64,000 nucleotides of DNA from Methanobrevibacter sp. (GTDB lineage Archaea > Methanobacteriota > Methanobacteria > Methanobacteriales > Methanobacteriaceae). The notes below the pieces were generated by a model. The model saw nothing but the letters and a program-made list of their open reading frames with translations, ran no database searches and had not been told where the DNA came from. Position 1 is the first letter of the stretch, and each line of letters opens with the position of its first letter. Where the stretch lies: contig NZ_JAFUHT010000031.1 in the NCBI RefSeq assembly GCF_017468685.1, forward strand, positions 1 to 64,000, given 5' to 3'. A program made the translations under genes and the position numbers. Of the stretch, positions 6,550 through 16,784 are shown in pieces.

Positions 6550-8820
6550 TTATTCATTGTCTTTCAATGATTCAACCATATCCAATTTCTTGATTTTTCC
6601 TGAAAACATGAGATTGACAACAACAGAAACCACATATGTAATCAGAAATGTTATCACCAGTGTTTTAAGGGATAATGTTGCTTTCAGGTAAAATGAATCA
6701 CCCATTGTTCCCCATAAGTATTGTAATGTTTCACGACCCAAAGGAACACCTATGATGAAACCTACTGTTGTAAACCACAGGTTTTGAGTGAGCAATAGCT
6801 TTCTTAAATAGGAGGACTTGAATCCCAGTACCTTCAGGGTTGCAAATTCACGTTTGATTTCGGTAAATGACAACAGTCCAAGATTATACAATACAATCAG
6901 TGACAATAATGCTGCAAAGGCTGCCAACAGATATATTGCAGTCATTGATGATTCCATCATCTCATCCCAACTGTCTGTCAGTGAATCCATTGAAAATATT
7001 GTTTTAACACCAGTAAAGTTATCATCAACTTCCTTTGATGAAATCACACTTGTTACAGTGTAATTCAATCCCAAATCATCCAGTTTTTCTTTTGTTATAA
7101 TGATTCCCTGAGATGTCGGATCTGAATGCAAGCTAGTGACTTTTGTTTTAACCCATTTATCAGAGCCCATGATGTGCCATTTAATTGTATCACCCACTTT
7201 AACATCCAAAAGTTCAGCCATCTTTTTGGATAATGAAATCTCATCATCCCCTATTTCAATTGGATTTTTATCATCATCAGTTGGAGTGTAAAGCTCATTA
7301 TCATCAAGCACAGTTATGACACCCGATTTTTTAACATCCCCTGATTTAATCTCAATAGCTGATTCCATTAGTTTTTCACCGTCAACCTCATCAACCACAT
7401 GATCGATTTGTGATGATGTTGCATCATCCTCCAGAACCAGTTTTGATGAATAATGGTTGATGTCAGTGTAGGACCATTCCTTCATCTCATCAAAACCATC
7501 CATGCATCCGAATGAAGCGACAATGATTAATGTGCAGGCAAGCACTCCTGCAATGCTCATTAATGCACGGAACTTGTTTCTTTTTGCATCCCTCCAGTTC
7601 CATCTTGCATTGAAAGATAATTTCTTCCAGATTCCCAATTTTTCTACAAAACCGGAAGTTGAAATTTTAGGAACTTTTGGTCGTATTGCACTGGATGGAG
7701 ACTCATTGACAATATTTTTACATGCCAAATATGAAATCAGCACTGCAAGAGCAACCATCAAAACAGTTACGATGATGAAGCTAGTGTCAAAACCTGTCAG
7801 CCAGTTAGGTATTGAGTACAACTGTTTCATCTCATCAAACATTATCGGAGGCAGTGTCAACGGTCCCAGGATAAAGCCCAATACGCTTCCAGTTAAAACC
7901 GGCCAGAAACCATATGATATATAATGATACATTATTGTGCGATTTTTAAATCCTAAAGCCTTAAGGACTCCGATTTGTGTTCTTTGGGCATTGATGATTC
8001 TTGTCATTGTTGTCAATAGTGTCAGCATTGCAATGATAATGAATATGACTGGAATCACATCAGTCATCATCTTGTGCTGTTCTGTTTCATCCTGAAATTC
8101 TGCAAAGCTTGGATGCTGTGATCTTGGAAGAAATGATGAATAATCCCTATCCAAATCATCATCCAGTTGTTTTTCATAATCTGCAGAATCCCCATCAAAT
8201 TTCACAAGCAAAACATTATATGGAACATTATCCATTGGAAATGCCTTATGAGACATGTAAGCAAAGCCCATCTTGTCATAGTCAGGTATCATTGATGAAT
8301 CAGAGGTTTGATACAAATGCTCAGGGGAATATCCAAGTCCCCTGATTTTCTTTGTGATTTCAATTCCATTAAACTCAAATGTAATCTCATCACCTATATC
8401 CAAGCCTTTGGACTGTGCAAATCGACTATCAAGCCATACCCCTTCACCATCATCCAGGTCAAACTCATCACCCCTGATGAGATAGAATTTTGATATATCA
8501 TCATCTTCCAGAAAGTGCAATGTAATGTCCGGGTCGTTTTTAAAGTCTGCTATCGAGTTAACGACTAGTTGTCTTTCTGAATCTTTAGTGAGAGTTAAAT
8601 CATTCACATTATCTACAAAATCACTGTCAAGATTTGATGTGTAAATCCAACCGTCAGCAAGGTTGGTTTCACCATAATATGCGTCTGCAGTCTCTTCAAA
8701 ACCAAATGATTCAGCTCCAAATCCTACAAATACATAAACCCCTAGAAAGGCCATTAAAAAGATAGATATGAATTGAATCTTATGGTTTTTAATATCTCTA
8801 ATCATCTTTTTTGCTAACAT
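6550..8820 (-). CDS. FtsX/MacB-type ABC transporter permease (copy 2)
   Basis: The protein has 756 residues with the same layout as its neighbours. It has an N-terminal membrane helix, an outer domain, a first FtsX block with AQRTQIGVLKALGFKNRTI, a NARWNWRDAKRNKFRALM linker, a second outer domain and a C-terminal FtsX block with FTEIKREFATLKVLGFKSSYLRKLL. The start codon directly abuts the stop codon of copy 3 upstream. GGTGAG lies within the end of the upstream gene, so the two are translationally coupled. Together with the ATPase at 11096 they form one operon. Confidence 0.88.
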   Translation of the reverse strand: MLAKKMIRDIKNHKIQFISIFLMAFLGVYVFVGFGAESFGFEETADAYYGETNLADGWIYTSNLDSDFVDNVNDLTLTKDSERQLVVNSIADFKNDPDITLHFLEDDDISKFYLIRGDEFDLDDGEGVWLDSRFAQSKGLDIGDEITFEFNGIEITKKIRGLGYSPEHLYQTSDSSMIPDYDKMGFAYMSHKAFPMDNVPYNVLLVKFDGDSADYEKQLDDDLDRDYSSFLPRSQHPSFAEFQDETEQHKMMTDVIPVIFIIIAMLTLLTTMTRIINAQRTQIGVLKALGFKNRTIMYHYISYGFWPVLTGSVLGFILGPLTLPPIMFDEMKQLYSIPNWLTGFDTSFIIVTVLMVALAVLISYLACKNIVNESPSSAIRPKVPKISTSGFVEKLGIWKKLSFNARWNWRDAKRNKFRALMSIAGVLACTLIIVASFGCMDGFDEMKEWSYTDINHYSSKLVLEDDATSSQIDHVVDEVDGEKLMESAIEIKSGDVKKSGVITVLDDNELYTPTDDDKNPIEIGDDEISLSKKMAELLDVKVGDTIKWHIMGSDKWVKTKVTSLHSDPTSQGIIITKEKLDDLGLNYTVTSVISSKEVDDNFTGVKTIFSMDSLTDSWDEMMESSMTAIYLLAAFAALLSLIVLYNLGLLSFTEIKREFATLKVLGFKSSYLRKLLLTQNLWFTTVGFIIGVPLGRETLQYLWGTMGDSFYLKATLSLKTLVITFLITYVVSVVVNLMFSGKIKKLDMVESLKDNE

Positions 8821-11091
8821 CTACTCACCACTCTTAAGGGATTCCACCATGTCCAATTTCTTGATTTTACGTGAAAACATCAGGTTTACAACAATTGACA
8901 GTGCAAATGTTATCACCAATGTCAAAAGGAAGTTTGTAAGGGATATTGAAGGCAGGATGTAGAATGAATCACCTGATGATTCCCACATTATCGCAAGAAT
9001 ATAATATCCTACAGGCAATCCCAGTATAAATCCGATAGCTGTAAACCACAGGTTCTGAGTCAGCAATAGCTTTCTCAATGCTCTTGTCTTAAATCCGAGA
9101 ACTTTCAATGTTGCAATTTCCCTTTCAATTTCTGTAAATGACAACAAGCCCAAATTATACAGTACGACAACTGCCAAAAGGCATGCGAAGAATATTAAAA
9201 TGTAGATTAAAAGCCACATTGACTCGGTCATTTCATCCCAGCTTGAAGTCATGTCTTTCATTGAATTGGCTGCCTTTACGCCATCATACTCTTTTGTAAC
9301 GTGTTCAGATGTTATTATGCTTGTTGGAGTGTAGTTTAAATCCAAATCCTCAAGCTTATCTGAAGACATTATGAATCCCTGTGATATTGGATCTGCATGG
9401 ATTTTATCTATTTTTGTTTTAACCCATTTGTCTGAACCCATTATGTGCCATTTGACAGTATCTCCAATGCCCACATCAAGCATGTCCGCCATTTTTTGTG
9501 AAATTGAAACCTCATCATCATCTATTTCAATCTTGTTCCAGTCATAATCTGTCGGTGTGACCAAATCAGTGTCGTTTAGCACCAGCAGCGAACCTGATTT
9601 TTTAGCCGAATCCGATTCGATTTCAATGGCTCCCTCCATTATTTCATCACCGTTGACCTTGTCTGTAATGTCATCAATTTCAGATTGCGCAGTATCCTCT
9701 TCAATCACAAGCTTTGAGTCATAATGATTGATCTGTGAATATTCCCATTCCTTAAGGTCATTCATTCCATCATACATTCCAAATGCACATACCAGAAGTG
9801 CACTGCATCCGATTACACCTACAATTGTCATTAATGCTCTGAACTTGTTTCTTTTAGCGTCCCTGTAATTCCAGCGTATGTTAAATGATAAGCGTTTCCA
9901 GATAGCGAGTTTTTCAACAAATCCTGATGAGGAAATCTTAGGCACCTTCGGCCTGATAGTGTCTGCCGGTTTTTCATCGGAAATTCCCTTAACTGAATAG
10001 TATGAAACCGCAAGTGACATTAAAACCATCAATGCAGCCACATAAACGAAATTCATGCTCCATGCAGGATTCCATGCCGGCAACTTATATGTTGCACTCA
10101 TTGACGGATAGAATAATTGAGGCAAGGTCATTGGCCCTAAAATCAATCCTAGAATAGAACCTGCCAAAACCAGCCAGAACCCGTATGAAACATAATGCAG
10201 AATAATGGAACGGTTTTTAAATCCGCATGCCTTTAAAATACCGATTTGTGTTCTTTGATGTGTTATTATTCTTCTCATTGTTGTTAAAAGAATCAGCATT
10301 GCAATAAGTATGAACACTACAGGGAAAATATCTCCCATCATGCGATGCTGATCCATTTCATCTGCAAACTGGCTTACACTGGTGTGTTCGGATCTTTCAA
10401 CAAATGAATTGTAATAGCCGTTCATGTGATAATCAAGAATATCATTGTAGTTTTCAGGTGTTCCTTCAAACTTAACGTTCAATACATTGTACGGCACAGT
10501 ATCTGTTGGAAATGCCTTGTAGGAAAGGTATGCAAAACCAATTTTGTTAAAATCAGGTATTATGGATGAGCTTGATGCATGATAAACATATTCCGGTGAG
10601 TATCCAAGTCCCCTGATTTCCTTTTCTATAGTGTAGTTTTCAAACTCGAACTTGATTTTATCTCCGACTTTCAAGCCCTTTGCATCAGCAAAGCTTTTGT
10701 CCAGCCATACGCCATTCTTATCATCAATATCTAGTTTTTCACCTTCAAGCAGGTAGAATTTGGATATTGTATTGTTTTCCACGAAATGCAGTGTAACGTC
10801 AGGGTCATTGTCAAAATCAGCCACCGAATCCACTACCACTTGCCTTTCCATTTGAGTGGTTGCACCCAAACAGTCTACCTGATACATAAAAAGGTCATTG
10901 ATGTATGCTGAATAAATCCAGCCGTCAGCCAAGTTGGTGTCCTCATAAAAGTTATCACTGTTTACTTCAAGGCCGACTGATTCTCCGCCGACACCTGCAA
11001 ACACAAATACTCCCAGAAATGCCATTAAAAAAATTGATATGAATTGAGCCTTGTGCTTGCGGATGTCTCTCAACATCTTCTTTATAAGCAT
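8821..11091 (-). CDS. FtsX/MacB-type ABC transporter permease (copy 3)
   Basis: The protein has 756 residues, the same length as copy 2, and clearly arose by tandem duplication. It has two FtsX blocks, around residues 255-375 (THQRTQIGILKACGFKNRSI) and 640-745 (FTEIEREIATLKVLGFKTRALRKLL), separated by large extracytoplasmic domains. It begins 4 nt after the ATPase gene. Its ribosome-binding site (GGTGAG) lies in the last codons of the ATPase. It may form homodimers or heterodimers with copy 2 around the shared ATPase. The substrate is unknown. Confidence 0.88.
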   Translation of the reverse strand: MLIKKMLRDIRKHKAQFISIFLMAFLGVFVFAGVGGESVGLEVNSDNFYEDTNLADGWIYSAYINDLFMYQVDCLGATTQMERQVVVDSVADFDNDPDVTLHFVENNTISKFYLLEGEKLDIDDKNGVWLDKSFADAKGLKVGDKIKFEFENYTIEKEIRGLGYSPEYVYHASSSSIIPDFNKIGFAYLSYKAFPTDTVPYNVLNVKFEGTPENYNDILDYHMNGYYNSFVERSEHTSVSQFADEMDQHRMMGDIFPVVFILIAMLILLTTMRRIITHQRTQIGILKACGFKNRSIILHYVSYGFWLVLAGSILGLILGPMTLPQLFYPSMSATYKLPAWNPAWSMNFVYVAALMVLMSLAVSYYSVKGISDEKPADTIRPKVPKISSSGFVEKLAIWKRLSFNIRWNYRDAKRNKFRALMTIVGVIGCSALLVCAFGMYDGMNDLKEWEYSQINHYDSKLVIEEDTAQSEIDDITDKVNGDEIMEGAIEIESDSAKKSGSLLVLNDTDLVTPTDYDWNKIEIDDDEVSISQKMADMLDVGIGDTVKWHIMGSDKWVKTKIDKIHADPISQGFIMSSDKLEDLDLNYTPTSIITSEHVTKEYDGVKAANSMKDMTSSWDEMTESMWLLIYILIFFACLLAVVVLYNLGLLSFTEIEREIATLKVLGFKTRALRKLLLTQNLWFTAIGFILGLPVGYYILAIMWESSGDSFYILPSISLTNFLLTLVITFALSIVVNLMFSRKIKKLDMVESLKSGE

Positions 11092-11095
11092 CTGC

Positions 11096-11800
11096 TCACC
11101 AGTCTAAATCATTAACCTTCTTCGGATTCTCATTTACTACAATGTTTTCGATTTGACCGTTTTTGATTCTGATTACCTTGTCGGCTGCTTCAGCAAGTAT
11201 TGCATTGTGAGTTACAATAATCACAGTGGTATTTCTGTTATTGCTCATGACTTGAAGTAAATTTAAAATTAGCACGCCTGTTTTTGAGTCAAGTGCTCCT
11301 GTCGGCTCATCGCATAAAAGCATTGTTGGCTGTTTTGCAACTGCACGTGCAATTGACACCCTTTGCTGTTCCCCACCTGACAGTTGTGCAGGAAACTGAT
11401 TTGCATGGTCTTTCAGACCAACTGAGTCCAGCACACTTAATCCGTCAATATTAACATCCACAATATCCTTCATCAGTTCAACATTTTCAATTGCAGTTAA
11501 ATTTGGAATCAGATTATAGAACTGGAAAATGAAACCAACATTTTTAGCACGATACTCTGTTAATTGATTATCCTTAAATGATTCAACATGATTGCCATTT
11601 ACAATGATTTCACCTGAGGTTACAGAATCAAGTCCCCCTAAAAGATTCAAGAGTGTTGATTTACCTGCACCTGACGGGCCCAGAATTACAACGAATTCCC
11701 CTTCATCTATTGTGAAATTAACATTATCCATAGCTTTTAAAATGTGATCTCCAGATTTATATTCCTTGTTCACATTTTTAAATTCAATAATTGTACTCAT
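11096..11800 (-). CDS. LolD/MacB-type ABC transporter ATPase
   Basis: The start is set at the ATG at 11800 ([10 protein letters not shown]), behind AAGGTG, giving 234 residues. All ABC motifs are present: Walker [10 protein letters not shown] (about 42), Q-loop [13 protein letters not shown], signature LSGGEQQR, Walker [13 protein letters not shown] and switch VTHN. This class powers FtsX-type permeases in mechanotransmission or lipoprotein/peptide export. It is the first gene of the operon with permease copies 3 and 2, and probably also serves copy 1. A TTTAGG-N4-CCTAAA palindrome upstream suggests metal-linked control. Confidence 0.92.
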   Translation of the reverse strand: MSTIIEFKNVNKEYKSGDHILKAMDNVNFTIDEGEFVVILGPSGAGKSTLLNLLGGLDSVTSGEIIVNGNHVESFKDNQLTEYRAKNVGFIFQFYNLIPNLTAIENVELMKDIVDVNIDGLSVLDSVGLKDHANQFPAQLSGGEQQRVSIARAVAKQPTMLLCDEPTGALDSKTGVLILNLLQVMSNNRNTTVIIVTHNAILAEAADKVIRIKNGQIENIVVNENPKKVNDLDW

Positions 11801-11859
11801 GTACACACCTTCTTAGAATTAATTATATATTTACATATTATATTTAATAAAGTATTTAA

Positions 11860-11879
11860 AATTTAGGCAAACCTAAATT
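11860..11879. promoter_or_regulatory. TTTAGG-N4-CCTAAA palindrome upstream of the ABC operon
   Basis: AATTTAGGCAAACCTAAATT is a perfect inverted repeat with 8-nt arms around CAAA, 60 nt upstream of the ATPase start. The same core (TTTAGG-N4-CCTAAA) precedes the two-gene ABC exporter at 16785-16800. Its form resembles DtxR/IdeR-type iron boxes (TTAGG...CCTAA). The regulator is not in this window. Confidence 0.6.
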
Positions 11880-12009
11880 ATCTGAGTTTGTAAAATTGAC
11901 CCCACTTTGAAATATTGCCATAACCTTGTAAAATTGCTTTAAACCTATAAAATTGCATTTAAAAATAATTTTAATAAAATTTAAATACTTTAAAATCAAA
12001 ATAAGATGT

Positions 12010-12663
12010 ATGAACACTAAAAACAACAAAACAACCAAAACTATTCGAAAAAATGACAATATGAACGAAACCAAAAAAGAAGCATTTTCCTATTCAATTT
12101 ATAATAAGGAAAATTTTGAAAGCTTTAAAAAACTAAAAGTAGACACAACTGCCAAATCAATTAATAGAAATGATTTGCCCTCAGAATTAAGTGATGAAAC
12201 ATGTGAATTTATTGAGTTATTTAGAAGAAAAACAGCAAATGAATCAATTGAATGGAATTTTTACATTGATTATGCGGAAAATGAGATAATCCATTGTATT
12301 CTTGGCGGTTCTAACCAATCACTTGGTTGGATAAACACTGAAGAAATGAAAAATAGAAAAATATTAAGCATACATAATCACCCAAAGAATACATATTCTG
12401 CACCTTCTGCAGCTAATTTCGAAATATTAGAATATGAATTTGAAGATTATGAAATAATCTGTTCACAAGAAGAATTTTGGATTTTAAAAGCAATAGGAAA
12501 ATATGAAATACGTGAAAAAATTCATAAAGACATATCTATAATATTTGAATCCATCAAAAATTCAAATTCAAAAAATAAGAATAATATATACTCCGAAATT
12601 GTCATAAATTATATTAACAATTTAAATCAAAAAATAGTATTAACTAGAAAGGAATATCGATAA
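12010..12663 (+). CDS. JAB/RadC-like domain protein, possible toxin
   Basis: The ATG at 12010 gives 217 residues. No ribosome-binding site is seen, and a TATA-like TTTAAATAC at 11980-11988 lies at the right distance for a leaderless transcript. The core residues 76-140 read like a JAB (JAMM) metallopeptidase fold. They include a Glu-rich strand, then ILSIHNHPKNTYSAPSAAN, which matches HxHP-x7-S-x2-D except that the last Asp is Asn. Histidines 122 and 124 would bind Zn. Such domains occur in RadC-like proteins and in polymorphic or phage toxins. It is followed 2 nt later by a 62-residue protein, a toxin/antitoxin-like arrangement. An alternative start is the ATG at 12061. Confidence 0.5.
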   Translation: MNTKNNKTTKTIRKNDNMNETKKEAFSYSIYNKENFESFKKLKVDTTAKSINRNDLPSELSDETCEFIELFRRKTANESIEWNFYIDYAENEIIHCILGGSNQSLGWINTEEMKNRKILSIHNHPKNTYSAPSAANFEILEYEFEDYEIICSQEEFWILKAIGKYEIREKIHKDISIIFESIKNSNSKNKNNIYSEIVINYINNLNQKIVLTRKEYR

Positions 12664-12664
12664 T

Positions 12665-12853
12665 ATGAGCAAAAATGTTAATGGATGGGAATTATCAAAA
12701 AGAGATGGTGGAAATAGGTTCATTAATGATGATTATCCCAATGAATTAATTGAAAAAGAAAATGAAATAATAAAAGAAAGACTTAGAAAAGATTTTGAAA
12801 TTATGGGATTACCAGAAGAACTAAAAAAAATGTATCCTGAAATTTTTGAATAG
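12665..12853 (+). CDS. Small acidic/helical partner of the JAB-domain protein
   Basis: The 62-residue protein starts one base after the stop codon of the JAB-domain gene, so the two are co-expressed and probably coupled. It is mostly charged helix (ELIEKENEIIKERLRKDFEIMGLPEELKKMYPEIFE), with GLPEELKKMYPEIF at the end. It could be an immunity or antitoxin protein for the upstream product. I recognise no family, and the role is inferred only from layout. Confidence 0.5.
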   Translation: MSKNVNGWELSKRDGGNRFINDDYPNELIEKENEIIKERLRKDFEIMGLPEELKKMYPEIFE

Positions 12854-13227
12854 ATTTAAACTTCTTTCATCTTTTTAAACAAACCATCAACTCATCAGAT
12901 AACCCTACCCGCAGTTTCCATATACAAAACACACATCCAAAAATAATGTTACTTTAAAAAAAATATTTAAATTTTCAAGTAAATAGTTTTAACCACCAGA
13001 TTACCATTCACAGTTTTCATCGATTAGTGTATATACTACCTATCAGAAGTTTTTCAACAAACATCACTTATTCAACAGTTTTTTCATCTTCAATCATCTT
13101 TTAATCTGTTTATCGTTAAGATGCATAAAGAATTAGGGAGACAATATAAACTTAAAAGAGGAGTACCCATATTTGTTTTGAAAATTTAAAAAAGATAATA
13201 CTCCTCTTGATGAATGAATGTGGAAAA
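12854..13227. other. Noncoding region with a long-loop inverted repeat
   Basis: These 374 AT-rich bases lie between convergent genes. The only structure seen is a 10-nt inverted repeat, AAGAGGAGTA (13156-13165) and TACTCCTCTT (13199-13208), with a 33-nt AT-rich loop just past the end of the exporter gene. It may be a transcript-end hairpin. No reading frame looks real. Confidence 0.4.
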
Positions 13228-14973
13228 TTAAATCTCCCATTCTCCACTTAACTTCTGCAGTTCAACCATTCTTTTAAACAATCCTTCATGAGCCATTAAC
13301 TCGTCAGGTGATCCCTGCTCAGCAATTTTACCTTCATCCAAAACAATAATCTTATCTGCATTTGCAATTGTACGCATTCTGTGCGCTATAATAATCACCG
13401 TCTTATTCTTAATCAATGTGGACAATGCCTTTTGGATTTTTGTTTCATTTTCAACATCCAGAAATGAAGTTGCCTCATCTAAAAGAATAACATTAGCATC
13501 CTTAAGCAATGCCCTTGCAATTGAGATTCTCTGCCTTTGACCACCAGAGAGCAGTTCACCGTTTTCACCGATGACAGTATCATATCCATCTGGAAGTCTT
13601 TCAACAAATTCATCGCATTCGGCAAGTCTTGCAGCTTCAATCACCTCTTCTTCTGTTGCATTCTTTCTTCCAACACGTATGTTTTCCAAAATGGAATTGT
13701 TAAATAGTATAACATCCTGGAAAACAATTGAGAAGTTTTCAAGAAGTTTTTCAGAATCAAGTTTTGATAAATCCTGACCGCCCAAACTAACGCTTCCGGA
13801 TACCGGATCCCAGAATCTTGCAGCGAGCTTTGAAACTGTTGATTTTCCTCCACCTGAAGGACCTACAAGTGCTGTGACTTCACCTTGTTTGGCTGTGAAG
13901 TTTATATCAGATAAAACATCCTTCAAATCATCATAGTTAAAGTTCACATCCTTAAATTCAATGTCATATCCTTCAAGAGAGTAATCCTTTAATCCTTCAG
14001 GAATTACCTGGGACTCTATTTCCTTGCTTCTGTCAATCTTAATGTCCATCATCAGTATTTCAGCTAAAAATGTCAATCCGTTTTCAACAGGTGCGTAAAT
14101 CGATGCAGATGCAATCAGGAATATTAAAAGATTATATATGGATACCTGACCATTCATAATCAAATAGGAACCCAGTAAGATTACGGATACGATTCCAAGC
14201 TTTAAAACCACAGTACCAGTAATTACTCCAGCAGATGCCATCAGTTCAGATTTTATTCTTGATTTTTCAACATTACGGGTAAGACCAGATAATTTTGATA
14301 GATATTCCTGTTCATGATAGTATGACTTTAAATCCCTTATTGATTCAATGCATTCCTGCATGGAATCTCCGCAGTCAAGCAAATCATCCATAACGATTTT
14401 TGAACCTTTTTGAACCATGTTTCTTGAGATATACATTATTGCAAATGCCACAGGCACAACCCATAGGAGTGCAATGGCCAGTCTCCAGTCAAAAATCAGA
14501 AGTCCTATTGCTACAAGAATTACTGACACTATTGAACCGAGCAATTGAGGGATTGCATGAGAGAATACATGCTCCAAATCTGTGCAGTCATTCATTATTG
14601 TTGAAGTCAAATCTGCAAGGTCTCTTTTTTCGAAAAATGACAACGGCAGTTTTCTCAGGTTTTCACCAAGATTGATTCTTCTGTTTTCGCTTTCAACATA
14701 AGTGGTATTATAAACAAAATGGTATTGTTTCCATGAAAATGCAAATATTATTCCTAAAATTACCAGAATGGCCACTATAAACATTCCAAGATTTGCATCA
14801 ACTATTTCACCACCCATTAATGGCCCAATCCAGATATATAAAAGCAATGCGTATAATCCTACAGGAAACATGAATGAAATGTTTTGAAGTGCAGTGTAGA
14901 CTATTCCCTTAATCAGATTATCGGAACCGTCCTTTGTAAGTCCGAATCTTTCGGTGAAATATTCTGACAACAT
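13228..14973 (-). CDS. ABC transporter, fused permease-ATPase (IrtB/YbtQ-like half transporter)
   Basis: The start is set at the ATG at 14973 (MLSEYFTERFGL), behind AGGTGATATA, giving 581 residues. Residues 1-320 form a six-helix ABC exporter fold. Residues 340-575 are the ATPase with GPSGGGKST, the Q-loop FSIVFQDVILFNN, signature LSGGQRQR, VILLDEATSFLD and a switch histidine in IIIAHRM. Its ATG overlaps the TAA of the upstream paralogue by one base (TAATG), so the two are co-translated as a heterodimer. Paired fused ABC proteins beside an AraC regulator resemble the YbtP/YbtQ and IrtA/IrtB siderophore importers. A multidrug-type exporter is the main alternative. Confidence 0.85.
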   Translation of the reverse strand: MLSEYFTERFGLTKDGSDNLIKGIVYTALQNISFMFPVGLYALLLYIWIGPLMGGEIVDANLGMFIVAILVILGIIFAFSWKQYHFVYNTTYVESENRRINLGENLRKLPLSFFEKRDLADLTSTIMNDCTDLEHVFSHAIPQLLGSIVSVILVAIGLLIFDWRLAIALLWVVPVAFAIMYISRNMVQKGSKIVMDDLLDCGDSMQECIESIRDLKSYYHEQEYLSKLSGLTRNVEKSRIKSELMASAGVITGTVVLKLGIVSVILLGSYLIMNGQVSIYNLLIFLIASASIYAPVENGLTFLAEILMMDIKIDRSKEIESQVIPEGLKDYSLEGYDIEFKDVNFNYDDLKDVLSDINFTAKQGEVTALVGPSGGGKSTVSKLAARFWDPVSGSVSLGGQDLSKLDSEKLLENFSIVFQDVILFNNSILENIRVGRKNATEEEVIEAARLAECDEFVERLPDGYDTVIGENGELLSGGQRQRISIARALLKDANVILLDEATSFLDVENETKIQKALSTLIKNKTVIIIAHRMRTIANADKIIVLDEGKIAEQGSPDELMAHEGLFKRMVELQKLSGEWEI

Positions 14974-16763
14974 TATATCACCTCGCTTTTTACTTTCCAT
15001 TGAATTGACTTGTTAAATTCATCCCACATCCTTGAGTATAAACCGTCATTATCAACCAATTCATCATGACAACCTTTCTCAACAATGCGGCCGTTTTCGA
15101 CGACAAATATATTGTCAACGTTTTTAACTGTGGAAAGCCTATGTGCAATCATTATTACTGTTTTTTCCTTGGTAATCTCTGAAATCGCTTTTTGGATTAG
15201 GTATTCATTTTCAGGATCTGCCAGTGCAGTTGCCTCATCTAAAATGATGATTGGTGCATCTTTAAGTATTGCCCTTGCAAGTGCTATTCTTTGCTGCTGG
15301 CCTCCTGAAAGGTATGTTCCTTCACTGCCTATTACTGTATCAATTCCCTGTGGCAACTCATTGATAATATCATCACATTGTGCAAGGCTCAATGCTTTTA
15401 AAACCTCGCTTCTTGTGGCTCCTTTTCTTCCTATTGCCACATTGTTGTAAATGGAATCTTTGAATAACTTGGTATTCTGGAAAACAAATGAAATGTTTTC
15501 CATCAGCTCTTTTGTTGAAATGTCACGTACATCAACACCTCCAATCCTAATTGATCCTGATTTCACATCCCAGAATCTTGGAATCAATGATGCAATAGTG
15601 GTTTTGCCCCCTCCTGATGGTCCGACCAATGCAACGGAATCATTTTCATTAATTTTTAGATTAATATCATTTAGGATGTGTTCGTCTGATTCTGTTTCAT
15701 CGTAATCAAATATCACGTCTTCAAACTCTATTGAGTGATTTTTTGGTTTTTGAGGATTGACCGCTTCAACCAATGGTTTTTCATTAAGGATTTCTTCAAT
15801 GCTTTCAAGTGCATATCCTGCCAGCATCCAATCCTGTGATACTGACATGATTTTATTCATCATTACTGCACAAATTGGTGTGAAAATCACATAGAAGAGG
15901 AAATCCGCTAAAAATTTAACCTCAACGACAGATCCTGCAAGCAATATTCCTGCCGGAATCAGCAATGCGAAAAATCCGTTTATGGATACTGTAAATGCAG
16001 TCATTGGAAGTTGAGTTGACAAGGCATAGTTTGCAGAGAATTTTCCATAATTTCTGATAGCATCTATGAAGTTCTTGAATGAGTAGACACTTTGCTGGAA
16101 TGCTTTTGTAACTGGAATTCCACGCACATATTCCACAGCTTCAGCATTCATCTTTTCCAGATACATCTGATATTGTGCCATTACGTTTTGTGATTCCTTG
16201 GAAAACATCGGATACATGAATATGAAACATAATATTATCGGTATCAGACATATTAAGCCTAAAACCCAGTCAAAACTGAACAATAATATTAGGAATGCTA
16301 TTGGTGTGACGATTGCACCAACCAGGTCAAATAAGTTGTGTGCAAGAAAGCCTTCAGTTTTTCCTGTACTGAAATCAATGACTTTCCTAAGGCCTCCGCT
16401 TGTATGGTTTGAAAAGTATCCAAGCGGCAATTTAAGCAAGTGGTTTAGGGCAGCATCCTTCATGTTCTTTTCATTTTTAAAAGCAGACAAGTGAGTGCAC
16501 ATCAGTCCGCAGAAATTAAGTGCAATTCCTAAAAATGCAAAGAGAAATGCGTTAAAAGCATAGTCACTTATGTTTTGTGCTTTTGCAAAATCCGGAGCTA
16601 CCATCAAAAGTGCATTAACCACATCCCATATATAGATGAATGGAATCAGCAAACATACAGCACTTATTGCTGATAATATGCAGCCTAAGATTGTCAGATA
16701 TTTGTAGTTTCCAGAATAGTTCAATAATCTGATAAATTTATTTTTATTTTGAGTATTTGCCAT
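14973..16763 (-). CDS. ABC transporter, fused permease-ATPase (IrtA/YbtP-like half transporter)
   Basis: The protein has 596 residues, and the ATG is preceded by GAGGAG. The N-terminal half is the exporter-type membrane domain (helices from about residue 20 to 310). The C-terminal half has GPSGGGKTT, ISFVFQNTKLFKD, LSGGQQQR and IIILDEATALADPENE, where Ala replaces the usual Ser/Leu in the D-loop region. It is the first gene of the two-gene operon, behind a DtxR-like box at 16785. An AraC regulator gene follows upstream on the same strand. An iron- or metal-siderophore uptake role is suggested by context and not shown by the sequence alone. Confidence 0.85.
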   Translation of the reverse strand: MANTQNKNKFIRLLNYSGNYKYLTILGCILSAISAVCLLIPFIYIWDVVNALLMVAPDFAKAQNISDYAFNAFLFAFLGIALNFCGLMCTHLSAFKNEKNMKDAALNHLLKLPLGYFSNHTSGGLRKVIDFSTGKTEGFLAHNLFDLVGAIVTPIAFLILLFSFDWVLGLICLIPIILCFIFMYPMFSKESQNVMAQYQMYLEKMNAEAVEYVRGIPVTKAFQQSVYSFKNFIDAIRNYGKFSANYALSTQLPMTAFTVSINGFFALLIPAGILLAGSVVEVKFLADFLFYVIFTPICAVMMNKIMSVSQDWMLAGYALESIEEILNEKPLVEAVNPQKPKNHSIEFEDVIFDYDETESDEHILNDINLKINENDSVALVGPSGGGKTTIASLIPRFWDVKSGSIRIGGVDVRDISTKELMENISFVFQNTKLFKDSIYNNVAIGRKGATRSEVLKALSLAQCDDIINELPQGIDTVIGSEGTYLSGGQQQRIALARAILKDAPIIILDEATALADPENEYLIQKAISEITKEKTVIMIAHRLSTVKNVDNIFVVENGRIVEKGCHDELVDNDGLYSRMWDEFNKSIQWKVKSEVI

Positions 16764-16784
16764 AATAAACTCCTCATAATTTAA

